This document shows positions 15,855-24,504 of a stretch of DNA of 64,000 bases, one piece after another (position 1 is the first letter of the stretch; each line of letters starts with the position of its first letter). This DNA is from Tissierella praeacuta_A. Lineage in GTDB: Bacteria; Bacillota; Clostridia; Tissierellales; Tissierellaceae. The position numbers were made by a program, and so were the translations under genes. The DNA is taken from assembly GCF_040396155.1 (NCBI RefSeq), contig NZ_JBEBOY010000001.1, positions 203,418-267,417 on the forward strand, read 5' to 3'. The notes beneath the pieces are model-generated. The model searched no databases, was not told the DNA's origin, and was given only the letters and a program-made list of their open reading frames with translations.

Positions 15855-16523
15855 CTATACTAAGTATAATATAATCCCTACAAAATGAGCCACAGATGCA
15901 GCTAAAACAAAGATATGCCAAATAGCATGATGATAAGGTATCTTTTTAATACTATAGAATATAGTTCCCAGAGTATATAAAAGCCCTCCACCTAATATCC
16001 ACATAAAGAATCCTATTGAAGTCATCCTAATAATAGGTTTAATGGTAAATACAGCTATCCATCCCATACATATATAAAGACTTAAGGAAAATGCTTTAAA
16101 TCTATCAAATTTCCCAAAAGTAAATATCTTAAATACAATACCAAATATCGCTATAAACCATACTGCAATTAAGATGCCAATTCTCAAAGCTCCATCCATA
16201 GTTAATAAAGCAATAGGTGTATATGTTCCTGCTATAAATAAAAATATAGAGGAATGGTCAAACACTCTCAGTATTCCTTTTGCTCTTTCATTAGTAATAC
16301 TATGGTATAGGGTTGATGATAGATACATAAAGATGAAGCAAGCTCCATATATACTAAATGCAATAATAGACAATCTATCTCCTTTTCCAATAGACATAAC
16401 CAATAAAATTACAAGAGCTGTTATACCAAATAGCACTCCTATTCCGTGTGTAATACCATTGGCAATTTCTTCTTTAACCGTATATTTCTTACCTAACAAT
16501 TGAACTGATTTTTCATTTTTCAT
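15855..16523 (-). CDS. trhA: hemolysin III / TrhA family membrane protein
   Basis: 222-residue membrane protein of the hemolysin III (PAQR-like) family with seven hydrophobic segments. Signature elements: EEIANGITHGIGVLFG near the N-terminus, STLYHSI with the metal-binding His, FDHSSIFLFIAGTYTPI, and the late HHAIWHIFVLAASVAHF. The His and Asp residues form the zinc site in PAQR proteins. Physiological role is membrane lipid homeostasis in relatives; haemolysis is not implied. The ATG at 16523 (AGGATAGGT upstream) was taken over one 12 codons earlier. Confidence 0.9.
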   Translation of the reverse strand: MKNEKSVQLLGKKYTVKEEIANGITHGIGVLFGITALVILLVMSIGKGDRLSIIAFSIYGACFIFMYLSSTLYHSITNERAKGILRVFDHSSIFLFIAGTYTPIALLTMDGALRIGILIAVWFIAIFGIVFKIFTFGKFDRFKAFSLSLYICMGWIAVFTIKPIIRMTSIGFFMWILGGGLLYTLGTIFYSIKKIPYHHAIWHIFVLAASVAHFVGIILYLV

Positions 16524-16639
16524 ATTTATACCTATCCTTTCACAATTATCAGTTAACAATTAAAGATTAACTATTGGAAATATTAAAGTAACTAAACAAA
16601 ATGTAAGTTATATCTTAATCATTTAACTGTCTTTGTTAA

Positions 16640-17389
16640 TTAATCTTGGTCTGTTAAAATTACTGGGCCATCTTTTGTAATTGCTATGGTGTGTTCATAT
16701 TGGGCAGAAAGTTTACCATCTACTGTTCTAGCAGTCCATTCATTATCATCTATTTTCATTCTATAGGTTCCTATATTTATCATTGGCTCTATGGTTATAA
16801 CCATACCTTCTACAAGTCTTTGTCCTCTTCCAGGTATACCATAATGAGGTACTTGAGGGTCTTCATGCATTTCTTTCCCTATTCCATGGCCTACAAAGTC
16901 TCTAACTACTGAATACCCATTGGACTCTGCAAAAGACTGTACTGCATAACCAATATCTCCTAATCTATTTCCTATAATCGCTTTTTCTATTCCTTTATAC
17001 AGAGACTCTTTAGTTATATCTAATAATTTTCTAGCCTCATCTGATATATTTCCAACAGCGTAACTCCAAGCTGAATCTGCCAACCACCCATTTATATTTA
17101 CTACCATATCAATAGTTACTATATCCCCCTCCTTTAATGGTTCTTTCCTAGGATAACCATGACAAATTTCATCATTGACTGAAGCACAAGTTGCATAAGG
17201 GTATCCATGGTATCCTTTTTGTTCTGGATAAGCATTATGCTCCTTTAAATACTCTTCTACAAATCTATCTATTTCCATAGTAGATATTCCAGGTTTAATA
17301 ATCTTTGCTATTTCTTTATGAACATTTGCTAACAATTCTCCAGCTTTTTTCATTTTTTGTATTTCTTCACTTGTTTTTAATATAATCAT
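16640..17389 (-). CDS. map: methionine aminopeptidase, type I
   Basis: Removes the initiator Met from nascent proteins. 249 residues, the standard bacterial length. Metal ligands are visible in context: VTIDMVV and WLADSAWSYAVG (Asp pair), GHGIGKEMHEDP (His), ITIEPMINIG (Glu), QYEHTIAIT (Glu); substrate His in NDEICHGYP. Start ATG 7 nt after GGGGG. Not in the ribosomal-protein cluster as in many Firmicutes, so possibly a second copy. The TPR gene upstream on the same strand ends 20 nt before it. Confidence 0.96.
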   Translation of the reverse strand: MIILKTSEEIQKMKKAGELLANVHKEIAKIIKPGISTMEIDRFVEEYLKEHNAYPEQKGYHGYPYATCASVNDEICHGYPRKEPLKEGDIVTIDMVVNINGWLADSAWSYAVGNISDEARKLLDITKESLYKGIEKAIIGNRLGDIGYAVQSFAESNGYSVVRDFVGHGIGKEMHEDPQVPHYGIPGRGQRLVEGMVITIEPMINIGTYRMKIDDNEWTARTVDGKLSAQYEHTIAITKDGPVILTDQD

Positions 17390-17409
17390 TTACTTGCCCC
17401 CATATATAT

Positions 17410-18342
17410 TTATTGTTCTATTATTTTTACAAATTCAACTTCATTATATAGATTTTCAAAATCTTTATCGCCTTTTATAGATTCTATTATTTCTGGCAGC
17501 AGTATTACCGCCTTCTTTAGATCTTCTAATGCCTTTTTTTTATTACCCAATATGGAATAACAACAAGCTCTATTATAGTATAAATCATGAGCATCTTTAT
17601 TATTACTTATTCCTTCTGTTAATAAATTAATTGTATCCTGAAATCTCTTTTGTTCTATATAAATAGCAGAAATATTTAGATAGGAATAAGAATATTTAGG
17701 ATTTATATTTATTGATTTAAAATAATATTCTAAGGCTTTGTCATTATTTCCTAATGCCTTATATACAACTCCCATGTTAAATAAAGCTTTATAGTAATCT
17801 GGCTCTATATCTAAACTTTTCTCTATCATATTATATGCCTTATTATAATCTCCTAATTCCTCATATATTGAACCAATATTATTATAAGTTATATAATCAT
17901 TAGGCACCATTTCTATTACTTTATAATAATATTCTATTGCCTTATTTTTATCGCCTTTTTCATCAAATATATTAGCAGCGTAATAATAGGCTCTATCATA
18001 ATAAGGGTCTATGGCTATTGCTTTATGATAATATTCTAACGCCTTATCTTTCTCCCCTATTTGTTCATATATCATAGCCATACCATAATATGCTCCTGCT
18101 TCATTGGGAGCAATTTTTACTATCTCTTCATATGTAGATAATGATTTCATTATATTATTTATTTCATCATAAATTTGAGCTATATTATATAGTATAGCTA
18201 TATTATCCACCATATTACCTCTAAATTGCAAAGCTTTTTTATAAAATTCTATAGCTTTTTCTTTATTATCATTAATATAGGCATTTTCAGCTAATAGTAC
18301 ATAATTATATTGTCTAGTATGTTCCTTTATTTCTCTTACCAA
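17410..18342 (-). CDS. tetratricopeptide repeat protein
   Basis: 310 residues composed of about eight TPR units from residue 15 to 295, with the canonical A/Y/P spacing, for example ALEYYHKAIAIDPYYDRAYYYAANIFDEKG in parts and repeated ALEYYFKSININPKYSYSYLN. No signal peptide or other domain, so a cytoplasmic protein-protein scaffold; partner unknown. Start is TTG at 18342, with AGAGGTGG 6 nt upstream. Transcribed ahead of map, with which it may form a two-gene unit. Confidence 0.88.
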   Translation of the reverse strand: MVREIKEHTRQYNYVLLAENAYINDNKEKAIEFYKKALQFRGNMVDNIAILYNIAQIYDEINNIMKSLSTYEEIVKIAPNEAGAYYGMAMIYEQIGEKDKALEYYHKAIAIDPYYDRAYYYAANIFDEKGDKNKAIEYYYKVIEMVPNDYITYNNIGSIYEELGDYNKAYNMIEKSLDIEPDYYKALFNMGVVYKALGNNDKALEYYFKSININPKYSYSYLNISAIYIEQKRFQDTINLLTEGISNNKDAHDLYYNRACCYSILGNKKKALEDLKKAVILLPEIIESIKGDKDFENLYNEVEFVKIIEQ

Positions 18343-18412
18343 TAAAAACCACCTCTTAAATTTTGTACTATATATAGTCTACCACATTTATGGCAAAAAA
18401 GTAGAGGAAATC

Positions 18413-20593
18413 TTATGCCTCTACTTTCAATGCCCTTATTGAGTTTAGTATTGCTATTATGGAGACTCCAACGTCTGCAAATACTGCCTCCCACATAGTT
18501 GCTAAACCTATGGTTCCTAAAGTTAAAACTACAAGTTTTACTCCTAATGCTAATACAATATTTTGAGTTACTATTTTTTCCGTATTTTTTGCTATTTTTA
18601 TTCCTGTAGCAATTTTTCCTATTTCATCTGTCATAATAACTATATCAGAAGCCTCTATAGCTGCATCAGAACCTAATCCTCCCATAGCAATGCCTATATC
18701 TGCTCTCGCAAGGACAGGAGCATCGTTTACACCATCACCTACAAATGCAACCTTACCACTGCTTTTGTTTATTATATCTTCAAACATCCTTACTTTATCC
18801 TGCGGGAGAAGATTACCATATACTTTACCTACTCCTACTAGTTCTCCTACCTTTTTCGCAGTGTTTTCATTATCTCCAGATAACATTATTGTTTCCTTGA
18901 TACCTAACGCCTTTAGACTCTTCATATCTTCCACTACATTATCCTTTAATTCATCAGATACTATTATACTTCCTATATGAGAATTATCTCTGCCCACATA
19001 TACAACAGTACCTATGGAATCTACTTTATCTATTAGGATATTCTTTTCATCAAATAATTTTTTATTTCCTAATATAATTTTCTTACCTTCTACCTCTACT
19101 TCTATTCCCTTACCTGATATTTCTTTATAAGATTTTATATATTCATTATTTATTTCCTTGTCATATGCTTCCACTATGGATTTACCAATAGGGTGATTTG
19201 AAAAAGCTTCTCCATATGCGGCTAATTCTAGTATTTCTTCTTTTGTATAATCACCATAAGCTCTTATTTCTGTTACTTTAAAAGTTCCCTTTGTAATAGT
19301 CCCTGTTTTATCAAATACTATTGTGCTTACTTCATTTAAGGCTTCTAAATAGTTTCCGCCTTTTATAAGTACTCCTGATTTAGAAGCTCCTCCTATTCCG
19401 CCAAAGAATCCTAATGGAACAGATATAACCAATGCACAAGGACAAGATATAACTAAAAATATACATGCCTTATATGCCCAATACTTTAATTCTCCTCCTA
19501 TAAATAATGGAGGCAATATTGCAATAGCTAGAGCTACAAATACTACAACTGGTGTATAAACCTTAGCAAATTTTGTAATGAAGTTTTCAGTAGGTGCTTT
19601 CTTACCTGACGCATTTTCTACTAAATTTAATATCTTAGATATTGTAGACTCTCCAAATTCCTTTTCAACCCTTATCTTTAAAAGTCCATGATTGTTTACT
19701 ACTCCAGATAATATTTTATCCCCTACTCCTACATCTCTAGGTAAAGACTCCCCTGTAATATTTGATGTATCTAGAGAAGATTCTCCTTCTATTACAATAC
19801 CATCCAATGGAACTTTCTCACCAGGCTTTACAATTATTATGTCTCCTACTTGTATTTCACTAGGTTCTACAACTATAATCTCATCATCTTTCTCAAGATT
19901 AGCATAATCTGGTCTTATATCTAATAAAGAAGCTATAGAGTTTCTAGAGTGATTAACTGCCATACCTTGAAACATTTCCCCTAATTGATAAAATAACATA
20001 ACTGCCACTGCTTCTGGATACTCTCCGATTACTAATGCACCTATTGTGGCTACAGTCATTAAAAAGTTTTCATCAAATGGTATTCCTGCTAATAAATTTT
20101 TTATAGCTATTATTATAACTTCGTATCCTACTACAATATATGCAAGGAAGTATACTGCAAATCTTGGTGTGCCCTCTAATTTAAATAACAATGGAATTAC
20201 AAATAATAATCCACCTAGAATCAATTTTATAATTTCTTTTTTATTCATTTCACCATGTTCGTCGCTGTGTTCGTGACTATGTTCATGTCCATGGTCGTGA
20301 TCATGATGACAATCGTGGTCACAACAATGACCATGACTATTGCCGTGTTTACGACCTGGATTATTTGTTTTATCTATAACTATTACATGAGGTTCAAGTT
20401 CCTTTACAATTTTCTTTATCTTTTCAGTTACTGTATTTGCCTCATCGTCTTTAATTACATTTACCTTCAATTTTCTTGATATAAAATCTAGGTTAGCATT
20501 TTCTACTCCTTCAATTTCTCTAGACAGCTTTTCAATTTTTCCTGCACAACCTGCACAGTTTAATCCGTCTAGTTCTAATTCAATTTGCTTCAT
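18413..20593 (-). CDS. cadA: heavy-metal P1B-type ATPase, CadA/ZntA type
   Basis: Pumps Zn2+/Cd2+ (probably also Pb2+) out of the cell. 726 residues: HMA domain with GLNCAGCAGK (residues 9-18), a His-rich metal-buffering linker (about 16 His between residues 84 and 115), membrane helices, the CPC metal site SCPCAL, phosphorylation motif DKTGTITKG, HP locus (NHPIGKSI) and hinge GDGVNDAPVLARADIGIAMG. The C-terminal helix ends NSIRALKVEA, with no second metal domain. A consensus promoter and ArsR-type operator lie directly upstream. No ArsR gene is adjacent, so the regulator must be elsewhere. Confidence 0.94.
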   Translation of the reverse strand: MKQIELELDGLNCAGCAGKIEKLSREIEGVENANLDFISRKLKVNVIKDDEANTVTEKIKKIVKELEPHVIVIDKTNNPGRKHGNSHGHCCDHDCHHDHDHGHEHSHEHSDEHGEMNKKEIIKLILGGLLFVIPLLFKLEGTPRFAVYFLAYIVVGYEVIIIAIKNLLAGIPFDENFLMTVATIGALVIGEYPEAVAVMLFYQLGEMFQGMAVNHSRNSIASLLDIRPDYANLEKDDEIIVVEPSEIQVGDIIIVKPGEKVPLDGIVIEGESSLDTSNITGESLPRDVGVGDKILSGVVNNHGLLKIRVEKEFGESTISKILNLVENASGKKAPTENFITKFAKVYTPVVVFVALAIAILPPLFIGGELKYWAYKACIFLVISCPCALVISVPLGFFGGIGGASKSGVLIKGGNYLEALNEVSTIVFDKTGTITKGTFKVTEIRAYGDYTKEEILELAAYGEAFSNHPIGKSIVEAYDKEINNEYIKSYKEISGKGIEVEVEGKKIILGNKKLFDEKNILIDKVDSIGTVVYVGRDNSHIGSIIVSDELKDNVVEDMKSLKALGIKETIMLSGDNENTAKKVGELVGVGKVYGNLLPQDKVRMFEDIINKSSGKVAFVGDGVNDAPVLARADIGIAMGGLGSDAAIEASDIVIMTDEIGKIATGIKIAKNTEKIVTQNIVLALGVKLVVLTLGTIGLATMWEAVFADVGVSIIAILNSIRALKVEA

Positions 20594-20619
20594 TTCTTAT
20601 CCCCCAATCTTAACATATT

Positions 20620-20645
20620 AACATATGAACAATTATTCATATGTT
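20620..20645. promoter_or_regulatory. ArsR/SmtB-type (CzrA/CadC-like) operator upstream of cadA
   Basis: Inverted repeat AACATATGAA-N6-TTCATATGTT, close to the known ATATGAACA..TATTCATAT operators of metal-sensing ArsR proteins. It starts 6 bp downstream of the -10 element on the minus strand and therefore covers the transcription start, as expected for metal-relieved repression. Confidence 0.8.
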
Positions 20646-20651
20646 GATATG

Positions 20652-20680
20652 ATTATATGCCAATTAGAGGTTTTTGTCAA
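20652..20680 (-). promoter_or_regulatory. full-consensus sigma-A promoter of cadA
   Basis: Minus strand TTGACA (20680-20675), 17-bp spacer, TATAAT (20657-20652): 12 of 12 consensus positions. Such strength fits a gene held off by a repressor bound at 20620-20645. Confidence 0.9.
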
Positions 20681-20681
20681 T

Positions 20682-20705
20682 AAAAAAAGCACATTTAAGT
20701 GCTTT
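20682..20705 (-). terminator. intrinsic terminator after the nitroreductase gene
   Basis: AAAGCAC/GTGCTTT arms with short loop and seven T on the minus strand, beginning at the nitroreductase stop codon and ending just before the cadA -35 element. Confidence 0.75.
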
Positions 20706-21516
20706 ATAATTTAAATTCTGCTATATATTTATAATTATCATTTTCTCCTTCTAATAATCCATCTATTAACTTCCATTTATTATTTAAACCTATGGATTCT
20801 CCCAATAATTCAAAATAATACATAATTATTCCTGCATCTACAAGATTTGGTTTTTCTCCTTTATCATATTTAATTAGCAGAGTAACCTTGTCTTTCTCAA
20901 GTAAAAATCTCCAAGGCTGTTTATTCAAAGCAGATGGTGCAAACCTTATATAATAAAATAAATCACTTAATCCCCTATTTTCTAAATCATCAATATTAGA
21001 ATAATTTCCTATTTTATCAGTAAATACTAGTTCATCAACGCCTATTCTCTCACTAAACGTTTCATTAATAAAAGGATTTCTTAGTTTACCATAGCCTATA
21101 GCGAGTATATAATCAATTTTACCTACTATATCTCCGAATATTTCTTTTTTAATATTCTTATCTACGTTTACTATGCTCACCCAACAAGTATCTAATCCCA
21201 TATTATTTAACTTAGTTATGATCTTTTCCATATAATATGAACCATAAATTATATTTCTTTCTTTATCATTTATTATTTCAAGTCCTATATAATGTGGACT
21301 TTGAATCATTACCCCTGAATATCCTCCGATTCCCTTTAACTCTTTATATAATTTTTCACCATATTCGTATAGTTTAAATCTTATATCCTTAGTTCCATCT
21401 TCCTTTTCTAAAGAATCTAAATATAATTTAATTTCATCTAATATATCAGTATTTATATTCTTATTTCTAAATTCCCTAACAGATTTTCTATTCTTTAAAA
21501 AATTAGTCATCAACAT
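20704..21516 (-). CDS. nitroreductase-like flavoprotein
   Basis: 270 residues resembling the two-domain nitroreductase group (TM1586-type). The N-terminus has the family opening FLKNRKSVREFRNKNI; the middle has LDTCWVSI and ILAIGYGKLRNP; the second half has FAPSALNKQPWRFLLEKDKV, the FMN-binding SALNKQPW segment, displaced from its usual place near residue 30. The substrate is unknown; FMN binding is inferred from the family. Start ATG follows a GGGGGG tract by 7 nt; a second ATG two codons later is possible. Confidence 0.83.
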   Translation of the reverse strand: MLMTNFLKNRKSVREFRNKNINTDILDEIKLYLDSLEKEDGTKDIRFKLYEYGEKLYKELKGIGGYSGVMIQSPHYIGLEIINDKERNIIYGSYYMEKIITKLNNMGLDTCWVSIVNVDKNIKKEIFGDIVGKIDYILAIGYGKLRNPFINETFSERIGVDELVFTDKIGNYSNIDDLENRGLSDLFYYIRFAPSALNKQPWRFLLEKDKVTLLIKYDKGEKPNLVDAGIIMYYFELLGESIGLNNKWKLIDGLLEGENDNYKYIAEFKL

Positions 21517-21574
21517 ACGAAATCCCCCCTATCTAATTGATATATTATATATACCACTATTAGAATGTTCTAAT

Positions 21575-22135
21575 CTATAATTTCAATCCTAGACCATCTA
21601 TTATAGTATAAATATGTTCAATTAAATATAAATGTACTACTAAGGCTGTACCAATTCCTAAAAATATACCTGCAGCCACATCTGTAGGATAATGAACTCC
21701 TAAATATATTCTAGATATAGCAACTATTATAGCAATAGTAAATACTAAAATAGATAATCTCGGAATATTAACTGCTATAGCTGTAGCAATAGAAAAGCTT
21801 GCAGTAGTATGACCAGATGGGAATGAGTAATCTTTCAGATTTATACCAAAAGTATTTAGCTGTTCTATGATTTTATATGGTCTTTCTCTACTTAATATCC
21901 TCTTGAGAGCATGAACTATTATTTGACTAATAAGTAAAACACTAAGGGCTTCAAAACCTATGAACCTTACATCACTACTTCCTATAAATATTAAAATTAA
22001 AACTAGGAGTGAAGAAAATACTGCACCTCCTAGATTTGTAACTCTATACATTATGGCATCTAAATACCTATGTTTCATTTTTCTATTAATTAAATCTATA
22101 AAAATATCATCAAATCTTTTTAATTTATTTTTCAT
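21575..22135 (-). CDS. PAP2-family membrane phosphatase
   Basis: 186-residue integral membrane phosphatase with the three PAP2 motifs in order: KRILSRERP, FPSGHTTASF and SRIYLGVHYPTDVAAG, whose Arg/His residues form the active site. Substrates in relatives are undecaprenyl pyrophosphate or phosphatidic acid; which applies here is not visible. Five to six hydrophobic helices. The ATG at 22135 was taken rather than a GTG nine bases upstream, which overlaps the AAAGGTGG ribosome site. Same direction as the nitroreductase gene, 58 nt upstream of it. Confidence 0.9.
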   Translation of the reverse strand: MKNKLKRFDDIFIDLINRKMKHRYLDAIMYRVTNLGGAVFSSLLVLILIFIGSSDVRFIGFEALSVLLISQIIVHALKRILSRERPYKIIEQLNTFGINLKDYSFPSGHTTASFSIATAIAVNIPRLSILVFTIAIIVAISRIYLGVHYPTDVAAGIFLGIGTALVVHLYLIEHIYTIIDGLGLKL

Positions 22136-22290
22136 TTTTTCCACCTTTAATAAGAAAATTTATTGTCCTCAGTATTATATTCTAGTTTATTATTACCCAG
22201 ATATCAATCTTTTTATTGTTTTATTAGCTATACTCCTTACTTCTTTTTTATGTTAGAATATAATAGACAATTTTAAAAGTAGGTGTTTGT

Positions 22291-24156
22291 ATGAATTTAA
22301 GTATAGAACAAGAAAAAGCTATACAACATGTAAAAGGCCCTGCTTTAATATTAGCAGTGCCTGGTGCAGGTAAAACCACTGTATTGATACATAGAACAGT
22401 TAATTTAATATTAAATCATAAAGTAAGCCCAGAGAGAATATTATCAATAACTTTTAGTAAAGCTTCTGCAAAGGATATGAAAGAAAGATTTAATAAATGC
22501 TTTTCAGACATTTCATCTATCCCAATTAAATTCTCTACAATCCATAGTTTTTGTTTTAGTCTAATTAGAGAATATGCATATATAAATAAAATTAAATATA
22601 CATTAATTGAAGAAGAAAAAAATCAGCTTAATAAATATAACGTACTTAAAAAAATATATTTTGCAACAAATCAAGAATATATTACTGAGGAAAAATTAGA
22701 ATCTTTATTGAATTCAATTGGTTATATTAAGAATATGATGATGTCAGTAGATGAGTTCATAAAACAAAATAAATCTGATATTGAAAATCTAAAAACAATT
22801 TATAACACTTATGAAAAATACAAAAGAGATAATAATCTTATAGATTTTGATGATATGTTATCTATTTCCTTGGAAATTCTTGAGTCAAATTCAAATATAT
22901 TAGAAAAATATCGGTCCAAATATGATTTTATCCAAATAGATGAAGGACAAGATACTTCAAGGGTTCAATTAGAAATAGTAAAATTATTGGCAAATCCTAA
23001 AAATAATCTATTTATCGTAGCAGATGATGATCAATCTATTTATGGATTTAGAGGAGCCTATCCTAAGGGGCTACTAAATTTTAATAAAATCTATCCTCAA
23101 GGAAAAATATTTTTTATGGAACAAAATTATAGGTCATCAAAAAACATCGTATCTGTCTGCAATCAATTTATAAAAAAGAATACATTAAGATATAATAAAA
23201 ATATTTCTACTGACAACTGCTTTATCGAACCTATTAATATAGTAAAATTTAATTCCATTGATGAGCAATATAAGTATTTGATAAAAGATTTAAGAGATAG
23301 AACACTTTCTCGATGCTGTATACTATATCGAAATAATTTATCATCTATTGGTCTTGTTGAGTTATTAGAAAGAAATAAAATTCCTTTCTATATGAGGGAT
23401 ATTAAAATGAGATTTTTTAATCATTGGCTTATACAGGATGTAATAAATTTCATAATCTTTTCAGAAGATACTAGCAATATGAATATATATGAAAACATCT
23501 ATTATAAAACAAAAGGATATATCTCAAAGAGACAAATTAATTATGCTAAAACATTAAATTACAATTTATCTGTTTTTGATAGAATACTAGACTTTCCTGG
23601 ACTATCTAGTTTTTATAAATCCACTATTAATGAATTAAAATTAGATTTTAAAAAGCTTTCAAAAATGAATCCTACTAATGCAATAGATTTTATTGAACAT
23701 GAATTAGAATATGAAAAATATCTTAAAGAGAACTCTATGAAATTTGGATATACCTATGATGTTTTAAAAACTATTATGTACTATTTAAAACTTATTGCTA
23801 AAGATAGTGAAAACTTAAATGAACTACTTAGCAGACTAAAATACTTGGAACATTTATGCAGAAACTCAAAGAATTCTAAAAATGCGGTAACCTTATCTAC
23901 TATTCATTCAGCCAAAGGATTAGAGTTTGATAGAGTATATATGATAGATTTAATAGATGGTGATTTTCCATCTGCTTCTAGTATCGAAGCTTCTGAAAAA
24001 GGTAAATATGAATTAATTGAAGAAGAAAGAAGACTTTTCTATGTTGGAATGAGTAGAGCAAAATATCATCTGTCTTTAATTACAGTGAATAATATTGGTG
24101 AAAAAAGAGTGGAACCATCACGATTTTTGATCGATTTAGAGAAAAAGAAGGCATAA
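22291..24156 (+). CDS. UvrD/Rep-family ATP-dependent DNA helicase
   Basis: Superfamily 1A 3'-5' helicase, 621 residues. Motif Q/I LSIEQEKAIQHV and AVPGAGKTT, motif Ia ILSITFSKASA, motif II is DEGQDTS rather than the common DE(Y/F)QDT, motif III VADDDQSIYGFRGA, motif IV MEQNYRSS, motif V TIHSAKGLEFD, motif VI EERRLFYVGMSRAK. It lacks the long C-terminal tail of PcrA, so it is a short UvrD-like helicase and not the main PcrA. Monocistronic with AGTAGGT ribosome site. Confidence 0.92.
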   Translation: MNLSIEQEKAIQHVKGPALILAVPGAGKTTVLIHRTVNLILNHKVSPERILSITFSKASAKDMKERFNKCFSDISSIPIKFSTIHSFCFSLIREYAYINKIKYTLIEEEKNQLNKYNVLKKIYFATNQEYITEEKLESLLNSIGYIKNMMMSVDEFIKQNKSDIENLKTIYNTYEKYKRDNNLIDFDDMLSISLEILESNSNILEKYRSKYDFIQIDEGQDTSRVQLEIVKLLANPKNNLFIVADDDQSIYGFRGAYPKGLLNFNKIYPQGKIFFMEQNYRSSKNIVSVCNQFIKKNTLRYNKNISTDNCFIEPINIVKFNSIDEQYKYLIKDLRDRTLSRCCILYRNNLSSIGLVELLERNKIPFYMRDIKMRFFNHWLIQDVINFIIFSEDTSNMNIYENIYYKTKGYISKRQINYAKTLNYNLSVFDRILDFPGLSSFYKSTINELKLDFKKLSKMNPTNAIDFIEHELEYEKYLKENSMKFGYTYDVLKTIMYYLKLIAKDSENLNELLSRLKYLEHLCRNSKNSKNAVTLSTIHSAKGLEFDRVYMIDLIDGDFPSASSIEASEKGKYELIEEERRLFYVGMSRAKYHLSLITVNNIGEKRVEPSRFLIDLEKKKA

Positions 24157-24281
24157 GCTTTCTTTTTTTATCATTTTTGGTAATTTAAATTATATTTTTT
24201 GCAATTTAAAGAGTAAAATTTTATTTATTTGTAATACTATATATGCAAGGATAATTCTGAAAAGGGAGGGAAATAGTAGTA

Positions 24282-24428
24282 ATGGCGAAAAATAAACAAA
24301 ATAAACAAAACAATTTAAATAACCAAAACAACCAAAACAACCAGAATAACCAAAACAATCAAAACAATCAAAACAACCAAAAGAGAAAAAATGACAACAA
24401 TCAAGATTCTAAAAGAGAAGACAACTAA
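24282..24428 (+). CDS. Asn/Gln-repeat micro-protein
   Basis: 48 residues from ATG 24282, 6 nt after a strong AAGGGAGGG. The sequence opens MAKNKQNKQNN, carries seven tandem NNQ units (residues 13-33) and ends in a charged tail (QKRKNDNNQDSKREDN). Strongly hydrophilic and presumably disordered, with no signal peptide. Composition recalls small sporulation or spore-coat proteins of clostridia, and an AATACTA element at about 24233 resembles a sigma-F/G -10, but both are inference. It is followed by the second copy of the 47-bp palindrome. Confidence 0.72.
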   Translation: MAKNKQNKQNNLNNQNNQNNQNNQNNQNNQNNQKRKNDNNQDSKREDN

Positions 24429-24452
24429 AGTAAATAGAATCAGCGAATTAAT

Positions 24453-24499
24453 AAATAAGTATCATTTTTGGTGCCAGGCACCAAAAATGATACTTATTT
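24453..24499. repeat. 47-bp perfect palindrome, copy 2, between convergent genes
   Basis: Identical in all 47 positions to 2247-2293, centred on the A at 24476. It lies 24 nt after the Asn/Gln-repeat gene and 5 nt from the stop of the convergent lipoprotein gene. A partial match (TATCATTTTTGG, followed by unrelated sequence) occurs just after the helicase gene near 24169, possibly a decayed copy. Confidence 0.85.
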
Positions 24500-24504
24500 T
24501 TTCT

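Noticed and set aside
20255..20479. Met/Val/Thr-rich frame opposite the cadA His-rich linker
   Set aside because: Antisense image of His/Asp codons; no ribosome site.
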